Both the position numbers and the translations under genes were made by a program. 64,000 nucleotides of DNA, taken from contig NZ_JBHEQA010000001.1 of NCBI RefSeq assembly GCF_043678055.1, positions 1,736,001-1,800,000 of the forward strand. Direction: 5' to 3'. Positions 18,622 through 26,934 of this stretch are shown here, one piece after another. The stretch is from Spongiimicrobium salis (GTDB taxonomy: Bacteria; Bacteroidota; Bacteroidia; Flavobacteriales; Flavobacteriaceae). The number at the start of each line of letters is the position of its first letter. The stretch's first letter is position 1. The notes beneath the pieces are model-generated. The model was not told where the DNA came from and made no database searches. It saw nothing but the letters and a program-made list of their open reading frames with translations.

Positions 18622-19380
18622 TTACTGCATTTTGCGAATAGTAGCCTCTCCAAGAATAATTCCCCGATTGATTTGGGGATTTCCTTCATAGGCTACAGTA
18701 GCTTCCCCAAATGCGGTAACCTTTAGACGATTCGAGGTTTTAACACGGTAACTTCCCTCTCCAAAAGCCGTTACCTTTGTGTTTTTATTGTTGACTCCCA
18801 AGGTATTTATAGTGCTTTCCCCATAAGCCTTAATTTTATGGTGGTCAATACGTCCCTTTTTAATTTCCAAATAGCTTTCCCCATAAATTGTGGTGGTTAA
18901 AGATGTAAAATCCACTTCGTTAAAGTAAACTTGGGACTCCCCATAGATTTTTAAGCGAAATTTTTCAGCTTCCAAAGGGCTTTCGCAAAGGAAAGATTCT
19001 TCCCCGCGAAGCGATAGGGATTCTAGCTTTTTATAGGTAACCACCGCGCTCACTTTGGTTCCCTCATATATGGAGCGTTTCCCCTTCCAGTGATCGTTAT
19101 TCACTTTTTCGGATTTGGTGATTACCTTGGCTCCATCAAGGTACAAGCGTAGTGTGTTCCCTTCTACTTCCACATTGATCTTATCTAAGGAAACACTAGC
19201 GTTTTCAATAACTACTTTTTCCGTATCCCCTTGTCGAAATGTAACTTGGATATGTGGACTTACGATGACTTTTTCAAAAGAGTCTACGGAAAAAGTTTTG
19301 GATTGGGCGGTGCTTTGGTTCCATCCTAATACGGAGAGAACAAAGACAAATAATAAACTTGTATTTTTTAGTTTTAACAT
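18622..19380 (-). CDS. DUF2807 / GIN-domain secreted protein
   Basis: A 252-residue protein with an N-terminal signal peptide (MLKLKNTSLLFVFVLSVLG, cleaved about residues 22-26). The rest is a beta-helix-like repeat in which short G-E-[SA] turns recur (YGESQVYF, YGESYLEI, YGESTINT, FGEGSYRV, FGEATVAY). This is the pattern of the DUF2807 'auto-transporter adhesin head GIN' family common in Bacteroidota. It should be periplasmic or at the cell surface. It lies between two permease genes of operon A (gaps 54 and 41 bp), so it is probably made together with the exporter. Whether it is a cargo, a sensor or an accessory part is unknown. Confidence 0.88.
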   Translation of the reverse strand: MLKLKNTSLLFVFVLSVLGWNQSTAQSKTFSVDSFEKVIVSPHIQVTFRQGDTEKVVIENASVSLDKINVEVEGNTLRLYLDGAKVITKSEKVNNDHWKGKRSIYEGTKVSAVVTYKKLESLSLRGEESFLCESPLEAEKFRLKIYGESQVYFNEVDFTSLTTTIYGESYLEIKKGRIDHHKIKAYGESTINTLGVNNKNTKVTAFGEGSYRVKTSNRLKVTAFGEATVAYEGNPQINRGIILGEATIRKMQ

Positions 19381-19434
19381 GATTCTTATGTTTTAGGTTC
19401 CCCGAACATGGGGAAATTTTATATGCGTTACTAT

Positions 19435-21849
19435 TTACTCTGCGCGCAAACTATCCACAGGATTGGTCAAGGAGGCTTTGATGGATTGAAACCCTACGGT
19501 ACATAAGGTTATACCAACTACAATAATTCCTGCCAAGGCAAAAATCCACCAACTAATGCTGATGCTATAGGCAAAGTCCTGAAGCCATTGCTCCATGGCC
19601 CACCAGGCAATAGGAAAGGCTATTAGCGCCGCGATCAAGACCAATTTCACAAAGTCTCTGGTAATCATGGCAACAATATCCAAAACTCCCGCCCCCAATA
19701 CCTTACGAATCCCAATTTCCGCTGTTCTTCGGGCTACGGTTAAGGTAGCAAGACCAAAGAGACCCATACAGGCAATGAAAATAGAAAGAATGGATGCAAT
19801 ATTCACAATGGTTTTGGAACGTTGCTCTGTCCGGTATTGCGCGGTCAAGGATTCATCCAAAAAGGCATATTCGAACTCTTGGGAAGGATTTACATTCTCC
19901 CAGCTTTTCTTGAGCATAGCAATACTGCTGGATACATTTGCAGCATCCAGTCGAACAGATATTCTGGGGAGGGTGCTATATTGGGATTCGGCATTTTCAA
20001 CATTGCTTAAAACAGGCCTTAGATTCATAGCAAGCAAAAGGGGTTCAATAGGAAAGTTCAAGGATTGAAAATTAAAATCTTTCACTACGCCTAAAATGGT
20101 CACGTCCAATGTTTCAAGTACGGTCCCAACAGGATTTTTAAGACCAAATTCCCGTACAAAGGTCTCATTGACCAGTACTCCATTTTCTGCATCACTGATA
20201 TTGTTCTGTTGAAAACCCCTACCGCTGGATACTGCAATATTATGGGTATTCAGAAATTCGGCATCCACACTATTGAAAGCAAATTCCCGGTATACATTTT
20301 GGTTGTCCGTATACCCTAACCATGCCCAGGAGTTTTCAATAAAACTAAAAGTAGAGGAAGAGGCAGCCAATACTTTCGGTTGTTTTTCCAACTCGGCGAG
20401 ATACAGCCTTGAAAGGGTACTGGCATCTTCTCCCGAGGTATTTGTGGGAACCACTACAATGGCCTCCTTTTGATACCCAAGATCCTTATTGACAAGAAAG
20501 TCAATTTGCTGACTAATAATAAAAGTACTGATAATCATTACTATAGATGCCGCAAATTGGGTGATGATCAAGCCTTTTCCAAATAAACCCATGGAGGCTC
20601 CCTTTAGTTTTTTTCGCACCAGTACTTCAATAGGGTTAAATCTCGATAGAATAAGGGAAGGATAGATACCGGCTATCATGGCAATGAAAATGATCAATCC
20701 AAGCGTAACTCCTAAAAAGTTAAGATCTAAGGAAAGATGTAGATTTTTTCCACTAAGTTGATTAAAAGCCCCTAAACTTAAATAACTTAATCCAATTCCC
20801 AACACTACTGCCAACAAAGTAACCAACAAAGCCTCTCCCCAAAATTGATATAAAATCTGTTTGCGGAAGGCACCAAGCGCTTTTCGGACCCCTACTTCCA
20901 CAGCTCTGGAAAAAGAACGCCCTAAGGACAAGGTCACGAAATTGATACAGGCCAAAAGCAGCACCAAAAATCCAATAGAAGCCAATACATAGGAATATAC
21001 CGGATTGGAAATGGGTTCTATGCCCGCTGGCAAAGAGGTATCCAGATGGATATCGGTAAGGGGCTGTAAATGCAGGAAAAAAGTATCTTCTTGGTAATTA
21101 CTGCCCAAATGCTGCTCAATAACTGTAGAGAATTTGGCTTCTAATCGAGAAGCGGATGCTTCAGAGTCCAACAAAACATAGGATTCCACGGCAACACTGA
21201 ACCAACTTTGTAATGAACGTTCCCCAAAGAAGAGTGTTTCATTTTCTAAAGAGACCAACATGTTAAATTGAATACTGGATTCTTCCGGGGGATCGGCCAT
21301 AATTGCCGAAACTTTCAGCAATCTTGATTCCTCGTCGAACTGAAGTTCTAAGCTTTGTCCAATAGGGTTTTCCGATCCAAAGTATTTTTTGGCCGCAGAT
21401 GTACTCAGTATAATAGAATTGACGTCGGTTAAAGGAGCATCCTGATTCCCTTCCAGCAATTCAAAATCGAACATTTGAAAGAATGAAGGATCCACTGCCC
21501 TTACGGACTCATTAAATTCAAGGGTATTCCGTTTTACAAGGCTGTTGAATTGGTATACCCTACTTCCTTCTTCTATTTCAGGAAAGTTGCTTTTGAGCAC
21601 CTTCATCATGGACACAGGAGTGGTAGTATTTAGAAAATCTTCCTTTGGACCATAATTTTCGTATTGCCAAACTCTATAAATCCTATCTGCTTTTGAATGG
21701 AACTTGTCATAACTAAATTCGTTTTTCACGAAGAGCGATATCAATAGAAAACAGCAAACCCCTACGGACAGCCCCACAATGTTTATTGCCGTGTATCCTT
21801 TATTTTTTAGGAGGTTGCGCCAAGCGATTTTTAGATAATTTTTAAACAT
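19435..21849 (-). CDS. FtsX/MacB-type ABC permease next to the ATPase (permease 1)
   Basis: A two-repeat permease of 804 residues starting MFKNYLKIAWRNLLKNKG. The coupling motifs are AVEVGVRKALGA and TAEIGIRKVLGA; both replace the usual Lys before Glu with Val or Ala. The tail is NPVDSLRAE. It directly follows the ATPase gene (53 bp), so it is the best candidate for that ATPase's standard partner, forming a MacB-like inner-membrane unit that docks with the adaptor and TolC proteins of the same operon. Confidence 0.93.
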   Translation of the reverse strand: MFKNYLKIAWRNLLKNKGYTAINIVGLSVGVCCFLLISLFVKNEFSYDKFHSKADRIYRVWQYENYGPKEDFLNTTTPVSMMKVLKSNFPEIEEGSRVYQFNSLVKRNTLEFNESVRAVDPSFFQMFDFELLEGNQDAPLTDVNSIILSTSAAKKYFGSENPIGQSLELQFDEESRLLKVSAIMADPPEESSIQFNMLVSLENETLFFGERSLQSWFSVAVESYVLLDSEASASRLEAKFSTVIEQHLGSNYQEDTFFLHLQPLTDIHLDTSLPAGIEPISNPVYSYVLASIGFLVLLLACINFVTLSLGRSFSRAVEVGVRKALGAFRKQILYQFWGEALLVTLLAVVLGIGLSYLSLGAFNQLSGKNLHLSLDLNFLGVTLGLIIFIAMIAGIYPSLILSRFNPIEVLVRKKLKGASMGLFGKGLIITQFAASIVMIISTFIISQQIDFLVNKDLGYQKEAIVVVPTNTSGEDASTLSRLYLAELEKQPKVLAASSSTFSFIENSWAWLGYTDNQNVYREFAFNSVDAEFLNTHNIAVSSGRGFQQNNISDAENGVLVNETFVREFGLKNPVGTVLETLDVTILGVVKDFNFQSLNFPIEPLLLAMNLRPVLSNVENAESQYSTLPRISVRLDAANVSSSIAMLKKSWENVNPSQEFEYAFLDESLTAQYRTEQRSKTIVNIASILSIFIACMGLFGLATLTVARRTAEIGIRKVLGAGVLDIVAMITRDFVKLVLIAALIAFPIAWWAMEQWLQDFAYSISISWWIFALAGIIVVGITLCTVGFQSIKASLTNPVDSLRAE

Positions 21850-21902
21850 AACTGTTCTCTTTTGATGTTGATTTTGATTGATGAATAAACTCTGATTAAT
21901 TT

Positions 21903-22598
21903 TTAGATCATGGCTCCTAAAGCCCTGTTTTGACTCTCCGTAACGATTTGCCCATCAAATAAGTTGATGACTCTATGTGCATAATGGGAATCGCGATCGG
22001 AGTGTGTTACCATGACAATGGTAGTTCCTTCTTGATTGAGTTCGGTTAATAAATTCATGACTTCAATACCATTTTTGGAATCCAAGTTCCCAGTTGGCTC
22101 ATCGGCAAGAATTAATTTTGGCTCTGTAACCACCGCCCTGGAAATGGCTACCCTTTGTTGCTGACCTCCAGATAACTGTTGTGGAAAGTGCTTTTCCCGA
22201 TGGGCAATTTTCATTCGTTCCAAAACTTTGCGGACTTTATCCCTGCGTTCCGTTTTGTTCATTTTGAGATAGATCAATGGAAGTTCCACATTTTCAAAAA
22301 CGGTAAGCTCATCAATAAGGTTAAAACTTTGAAATACAAAACCAAGGTTGCCCTTTCGCAACTGCGTGCGTTGACTTTCTTTTAAACCACCTACCTCATG
22401 ACCCCCAAATTGATAGCTGCCTTCGGTAGGATTATCTAACATTCCAATAATATTCAACAAAGTAGATTTACCACAACCCGATGGTCCCATAATAGCCGCA
22501 AATTCTCCTTGGGCCACATTTAAATTTACATTGTTCAACGCTAAGGTTTCTACCTCTTCGGTTTTAAAACTCTTCTTTAAATTTGCTATCTGTATCAT
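21903..22598 (-). CDS. MacB/LolD-type ABC transporter ATP-binding protein
   Basis: A 231-residue single-domain ATPase, the usual length for LolD/MacB-type subunits. Visible are Walker A GPSGCGKST (about residues 38-46), the signature LSGGQQQRVAISRA (about 141-154), Walker B LILADEPTGNLDS (about 160-172) and the H-loop VTHSD. The EPTGNLDS sequence is typical of the MacB/LolD/FtsE group. It hydrolyses ATP in the cytoplasm to drive FtsX-type permeases. It lies between the adaptor gene and permease 1. It is the only ATPase of this type in the window, although nine permeases are present. Confidence 0.96.
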   Translation of the reverse strand: MIQIANLKKSFKTEEVETLALNNVNLNVAQGEFAAIMGPSGCGKSTLLNIIGMLDNPTEGSYQFGGHEVGGLKESQRTQLRKGNLGFVFQSFNLIDELTVFENVELPLIYLKMNKTERRDKVRKVLERMKIAHREKHFPQQLSGGQQQRVAISRAVVTEPKLILADEPTGNLDSKNGIEVMNLLTELNQEGTTIVMVTHSDRDSHYAHRVINLFDGQIVTESQNRALGAMI

Positions 22599-22675
22599 TT
22601 CTTCATGGTTATTTTAATTGTTTTTACTAGGAACTTCCTTTCTAATACCCTAACGGGCAGTGGTGTTAGCTGAAA

Positions 22676-23926
22676 CTATTTTAATACAATTTTCTCGGCA
22701 TCCCCAAAACTGTCGTATCCCGAAGTGATGACCTGTTCTCCAGGTTCCAAGCCTTCTAAGACTTCAAAGTATTTAGAGTTCTGTTTTCCGATCCGTATGT
22801 TTCGTTTGGTGGCATAGCCTCCATTGGGCTCAACAACAAAGACCCATTGCCCACCAGTACTGCTAAAAAAACTGCCCTTGGGTAATAAGAGCGCCTCGCT
22901 AGAAGCCCCGAGCTGTAATTTTATGTTATAACTTTGGCCTGTTCGTATAGTTTCGGGCTTTTCCTCCGAGAAGACAAGATCTACCTGAAATCTTCCGTTT
23001 CTCACTTCTGGATACACTTTTCGCAAACGCAGGGCGTATTCGGTGCCGTTTCGTTCCAGATTGGCGATCAAATCGCGTTTTACCCGATCAATATAGTGCT
23101 CATCGATATCTGCTTCGATCTTGTAATCGGTCAACACATTGACCTGTCCTATCCGCTGTCCTTGTGAGATATTTTGACCAATTTCGGCATCCAGGAATCC
23201 CAATTGCCCATCGGCCGGGGCCCGTACATTGAGGTGGTCCAAACGTTCATAGACCATGGACAAGGTTTTCTGCATTCTATTCAGGTCGGTATCCAATCCT
23301 GCGAGGGAAGTACCGCGAAGGGCATTGTCTTGCTCGGTTTGGAGCTTAATGATCTCATATTGCTTTTGGGCCAACTCGTAGTTTTCTTTAGACAGGAGGT
23401 ATTCCTCCTTAGAGATCAACTCATCATTGTACAAGGCCTCGTTCTGCTGGTAATTTCTTTTCAGTCTTTGCACTTCGTATTGCGAATTCACCAAATCCTT
23501 TCTGCCTTCTACCTGCCTAGAATCAAAGGTGAGTTTTGTGGACCGTAGATCATTCTGTTTTAGGGCCAAGTTGCTCTCACTGGCTAAAATTTGTTCGTAA
23601 AGACCACTGTTTTCCAGCTTTAGGATAATATCCCCCTTTTTGATCATGGCACCTTCTTCGATCAGTTTTTCGCTGACGCGACCCCCTTCATAGGCATCCA
23701 TATAAATGGTGGAAATTGGAGCTACGTTGCCATTGATAGTAATATAGTCATCAAACTTTCCTTGTAGGGTCTGGTTGATGGACAATTTATCCTTATCCGT
23801 ACGGAAGGTGGCTACGGAAGTCGTAAAAATAAATTGGTAGACGGCAAAGGCCACGAGTAGTCCAAGCGCAATATACCCTATATGTTTTGGTCGTATTCCT
23901 TTTTTCTTTTCGAGTTGAATATCCAT
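22676..23926 (-). CDS. HlyD/MacA-type periplasmic adaptor (membrane fusion protein)
   Basis: A 416-residue adaptor. One N-terminal transmembrane helix (about 17-34, GYIALGLLVAFAVYQFIF) anchors it; there is no lipobox. A lipoyl/biotinyl-like half (YEGGRVSEKLIEEGAMIKKG) is followed by a long alpha-helical hairpin rich in Gln, Leu and Lys (about 105-215), the second lipoyl half (VRAPADGQLGFLD), and beta-barrel and membrane-proximal domains. The helical hairpin should contact the TolC partner encoded 5 bp upstream. The ATPase gene follows 77 bp downstream. Together they form a complete tripartite efflux set. The substrate is not recognisable. Confidence 0.93.
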   Translation of the reverse strand: MDIQLEKKKGIRPKHIGYIALGLLVAFAVYQFIFTTSVATFRTDKDKLSINQTLQGKFDDYITINGNVAPISTIYMDAYEGGRVSEKLIEEGAMIKKGDIILKLENSGLYEQILASESNLALKQNDLRSTKLTFDSRQVEGRKDLVNSQYEVQRLKRNYQQNEALYNDELISKEEYLLSKENYELAQKQYEIIKLQTEQDNALRGTSLAGLDTDLNRMQKTLSMVYERLDHLNVRAPADGQLGFLDAEIGQNISQGQRIGQVNVLTDYKIEADIDEHYIDRVKRDLIANLERNGTEYALRLRKVYPEVRNGRFQVDLVFSEEKPETIRTGQSYNIKLQLGASSEALLLPKGSFFSSTGGQWVFVVEPNGGYATKRNIRIGKQNSKYFEVLEGLEPGEQVITSGYDSFGDAEKIVLK

Positions 23927-23931
23927 TCTAA

Positions 23932-25278
23932 TTATTTTGCATTTATGTTAAAAATAGGTAGGCCGTTGTAAAAATCCAAAGTACTCTTATTGACTTCGGA
24001 CCGTAAACGGACCAAGAGATTTTCGTTCTGGGCACTGGCAAATAAATTTTTTGCCGTAAAAAGATCTAAAGCATTGATCAATCCTTTTTCATAGCGCTTT
24101 TGAGCTATGGTAAATGACAATTGTTGTGCTTCTACTTTCTGTAAACTTTGGGCGTATTCGATTTGCAGGGCATTGTGTTCCTGAACCAATTGTTCTATCG
24201 TCTGAAACAGTTCCTGTCGTTGCTGTTCCAAGTTATTTTTCGCCCGTAAATAGGCAATCTTCTGTTGTTTTACGGCAGAGCGTCTGGACCAACCGTTGCT
24301 TATAGGAACAGATAAGAAAAAGCCTATACGCCGAAAGGTGTTGTCCCGAAATTGATCTCTAAAAGGGATGGTTTCCCCACTTTCATCTACGGTAGTTTCA
24401 AAAAAACCTGTTCCAATGTCACCGCCTAAAGATAAAGAAGGATATAAAGCTCCCCTAGCTACGGCCACCTGTTTTTTGGCAGCTTTGACTTGAAGTTCCC
24501 TTGCTTTTAAGATAGGCAAAAATTCTTGGGCTTTAGAAAAAATGGCTCCCGATTCCACAGCGATGTTATCGTCTGTTTTTTCAGGAAGCGAGGCCCTAAT
24601 GGAAATATCAGTGGCGTTTTCTAGATTCATTTCTTGAATTAAAGAAAGCTTGGCAGCGATCAACTGGTTTTTGCTTTGGGTTACCGTTAATTTATCGCTT
24701 AACAAAAGTGATTCGGCCTCATATAGATCTGCTCCGGCCTTTACACCAAGGTCGATCTGCTTTTTAACAAGATCATAGTTAGCTTGTGAAACTTGCTGTT
24801 GTTCTTTGGAAATGGCCAACAGACCTTCGGCAAACTGTATGTCGTAAAAAGCTTGCATGACCCTAAAAGCCAGTAAATATTTTTCCTGCAAAGCTTCTTC
24901 TTTGGTGGCTTTGTATAGAAATTTAGAAGCTTTGATGCTATTTATTTTTTGAAAGCCCTGAAAAATATCCAAGGAGGCTCCCAAGGAGTAATTGTTAGAG
25001 AAAAAATCGGTATTGACAATACTATTGTCATTGGGATCCACCGATCGTCCAAAACGAATGAGATAATCCGAATCTGCACTCACCCTAGGTAATACATCTC
25101 GGATAGACTGCTTATAGGTTTCTTTGTTGGATTGGGTAGTATAGGAAAGGTCTTTAACCTGAAGATTATGCGCAATGGCATAAGCAACACATTCTTCCAA
25201 GGACCACTGCTCCTGTGCCAATATCGGTTTGGAGATCATCAGAAAGAATAGTACTATAATGTAATTTTTTAATGGCAT
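23932..25278 (-). CDS. TolC-family outer-membrane efflux protein, first gene of operon A
   Basis: The ATG at 25278 gives 448 residues beginning MPLKNYIIVLFFLMISKPI, a signal peptide ending ILAQ. The longer frame from 25320 would add 14 residues that overlap the predicted promoter and break the signal peptide. The body shows the two tandem helical repeats of TolC proteins (EQWSLEECVAYAIAHN at the N-terminus; LQVKAAKKQVAVARGALYPSLSL in the middle is shortened here to its family pattern AxGxLYPSL). It should form the outer-membrane channel of the tripartite exporter. The start lies about 15 nt after the predicted sigma-54 start site. Confidence 0.93.
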   Translation of the reverse strand: MPLKNYIIVLFFLMISKPILAQEQWSLEECVAYAIAHNLQVKDLSYTTQSNKETYKQSIRDVLPRVSADSDYLIRFGRSVDPNDNSIVNTDFFSNNYSLGASLDIFQGFQKINSIKASKFLYKATKEEALQEKYLLAFRVMQAFYDIQFAEGLLAISKEQQQVSQANYDLVKKQIDLGVKAGADLYEAESLLLSDKLTVTQSKNQLIAAKLSLIQEMNLENATDISIRASLPEKTDDNIAVESGAIFSKAQEFLPILKARELQVKAAKKQVAVARGALYPSLSLGGDIGTGFFETTVDESGETIPFRDQFRDNTFRRIGFFLSVPISNGWSRRSAVKQQKIAYLRAKNNLEQQRQELFQTIEQLVQEHNALQIEYAQSLQKVEAQQLSFTIAQKRYEKGLINALDLFTAKNLFASAQNENLLVRLRSEVNKSTLDFYNGLPIFNINAK

Positions 25279-25303
25279 GATAATATAAGTATGCCAAACT
25301 ATA

Positions 25304-25410
25304 GTCCAAACGCATGCCATAAATTTAAAATACTGATAATCAGGTATTTAAATTTTTAAAATAAAAATAAAAGTTTCGAGTTGTAAAATAGTTATACAAA
25401 CATTGTCCAA
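25304..25410 (-). promoter_or_regulatory. Sigma-54-like promoter with two activator-type sites, operon A (tolC)
   Basis: On the minus strand 25319-25304 reads TGGCATGCGTTTGGAC; it matches the operon B copy at 12 of 16 positions. Upstream are a near-perfect inverted repeat with arms AAATAC and GTATTT (25328-25349), a second imperfect one, TTGTAAAATAGTTATACAA (25381-25399), and TGTCCAA (25404-25410). Measured from the ATGCCA of the -24 box, every block sits at the same offset as in operon B (+20, +30, +68 and +90). The -24 half is good; the -12 half has GA in place of the invariant GC. The predicted transcription start is near 25293. The upstream sites also lie in front of the divergent activator gene, so autoregulation is possible. 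Confidence 0.72.
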
Positions 25411-25483
25411 AAATTTGACACTCGTTTTAAAACTCCAAACAAGATTTGTAGCTTTAATCACCATAACACAAAATGCCAGGAAT

Positions 25484-26848
25484 ATGATCGATGGAAAGCT
25501 ATTACTGATAGATGATAATAAGAGTGTTTTGAGTGCCTTGGAAATTCTCTTGCAATTTGAATACAAAGTCATTCAGACCATTAAGAATCCAAACCAAATC
25601 TCCTCTTTTCCAGATTTGTCCAGTTTCGATGTGGTCTTATTGGACATGAACTTTTCTGCAGGAGTCAATACCGGAAACGAAGGCTTGTTTTGGCTTAAAG
25701 AGATTAAGAAAAAGGCGCCAGATGTTGCCGTTATTATGATGACGGCCTATGGGGCTATCGATTTGGCCGTCAGGGCCCTTAAGGAAGGAGCTACAGATTT
25801 CATTCTGAAGCCTTGGAATAATGAAAAATTGTTGGCCACGGTGAAATCGGCCTATAGTCTGCGAAAATCCCAGAAAGAAGTCCATCAATTAAAACAGACC
25901 AAAAGCAATTTAAAGCAGCACATCAATCAAGATAAGAACTATATTATTGGAAATTCAAAAGCCCTTTTATCGGTACTAAATCTCACTAGAAAAGTGGCTA
26001 AGACCGATGTTAATGTATTGATCACAGGAGAGAATGGTACCGGAAAAGAACTTATTGCTAGGGAAGTGCACAGAATGTCCAAACGCAAAGATGAAGTATT
26101 CATTGATGTAGATATGGGGTCTATTGCCGAGAGTTTGTTTGAAAGCGAACTGTTTGGTCATTTGAAAGGAGCATTTACAGATGCCAAAGAAGACCGGGCG
26201 GGAAAATTTGAAGCGGCCAATGAAGGAACTTTGTTTTTAGATGAGATCGGGAACTTATCCCTTCAGACTCAGGCAAAATTGCTCTCTGCCATTCAAAACA
26301 GAACTATTGTCCGCGTGGGCTCTAACAAGAATATTCCCATAGACATACGCTTGGTCTGTGCTACCAATTGCAATTTAGAAAAAATGGTTGCAGACGGGTT
26401 GTTTCGGGAAGATTTGCTTTATCGTATCAATACCATACATATAGAAGTGCCTCCATTGCGGGAACGTGATGGGGATGTTCTTGTTTTATCCGATTTCTTC
26501 CTCAAGAAGTTTGCCCATAAATATGATAAACCTGGTCTGCGAATCAATCAGGCGGCCCAGGAAAAATTAATGGCCTATCATTGGCCGGGTAACGTAAGGG
26601 AGTTGCAACATACGCTGGAACGAACAGTAATCCTGAGTGAAGGATCTATTTTAAAACCACAAGATTTTCTATTGAACTCCAAATCCATGCCTTCTTTTGA
26701 AAATAGTACGGCCACTTTGGATGAAATGGAGCAAAAGATGATCAATGAAGCTTTGCAGAAACACGATGGCAATTATAGTGCAGCGGCAAACCAATTGGGA
26801 ATTTCCAGGCAAACATTATACAATAAGATGAAAAAAAGCAAAAAGTGA
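25484..26848 (+). CDS. NtrC-type sigma-54 activator response regulator
   Basis: The ATG at 25484 (MIDGKLLLIDDNKSVL) begins a standard receiver domain; the frame extends further upstream but without family sequence. Of 454 residues, 1-120 are the receiver with phospho-acceptor D54. A central AAA+ domain has Walker A GENGTGKE (182-189), the sigma-54 contact loop GAFTDA (229-234, GAFTGA in most relatives) and Walker B LFLDEIG. A C-terminal Fis-type helix-turn-helix follows (NYSAAANQLGISRQTLYNKM). It is divergent from the tolC operon. Its kinase follows 86 bp downstream. It probably binds the inverted repeats upstream of operons A and B. Confidence 0.95.
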   Translation: MIDGKLLLIDDNKSVLSALEILLQFEYKVIQTIKNPNQISSFPDLSSFDVVLLDMNFSAGVNTGNEGLFWLKEIKKKAPDVAVIMMTAYGAIDLAVRALKEGATDFILKPWNNEKLLATVKSAYSLRKSQKEVHQLKQTKSNLKQHINQDKNYIIGNSKALLSVLNLTRKVAKTDVNVLITGENGTGKELIAREVHRMSKRKDEVFIDVDMGSIAESLFESELFGHLKGAFTDAKEDRAGKFEAANEGTLFLDEIGNLSLQTQAKLLSAIQNRTIVRVGSNKNIPIDIRLVCATNCNLEKMVADGLFREDLLYRINTIHIEVPPLRERDGDVLVLSDFFLKKFAHKYDKPGLRINQAAQEKLMAYHWPGNVRELQHTLERTVILSEGSILKPQDFLLNSKSMPSFENSTATLDEMEQKMINEALQKHDGNYSAAANQLGISRQTLYNKMKKSKK

Positions 26849-26934
26849 ATACTGGACTTTTAATGGATTAAATGTATTATTGTACAAGGGAAGGCAAACT
26901 CAGAGCGCATTGACCTTATCAAAAAATAACAGGA

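Noticed and set aside
19595..20068. 157-codon open frame on the plus strand inside permease 1
   Set aside because: It is antisense to a clear FtsX/MacB gene, has no domain, no start signals and a biased composition from the complementary strand.
25281..25300. Second TGGCA box on the minus strand (TGGCATACTTATATTA) as the tolC promoter
   Set aside because: It has no TTG/GC-like -12 half and would place the transcription start at or after the start codon.
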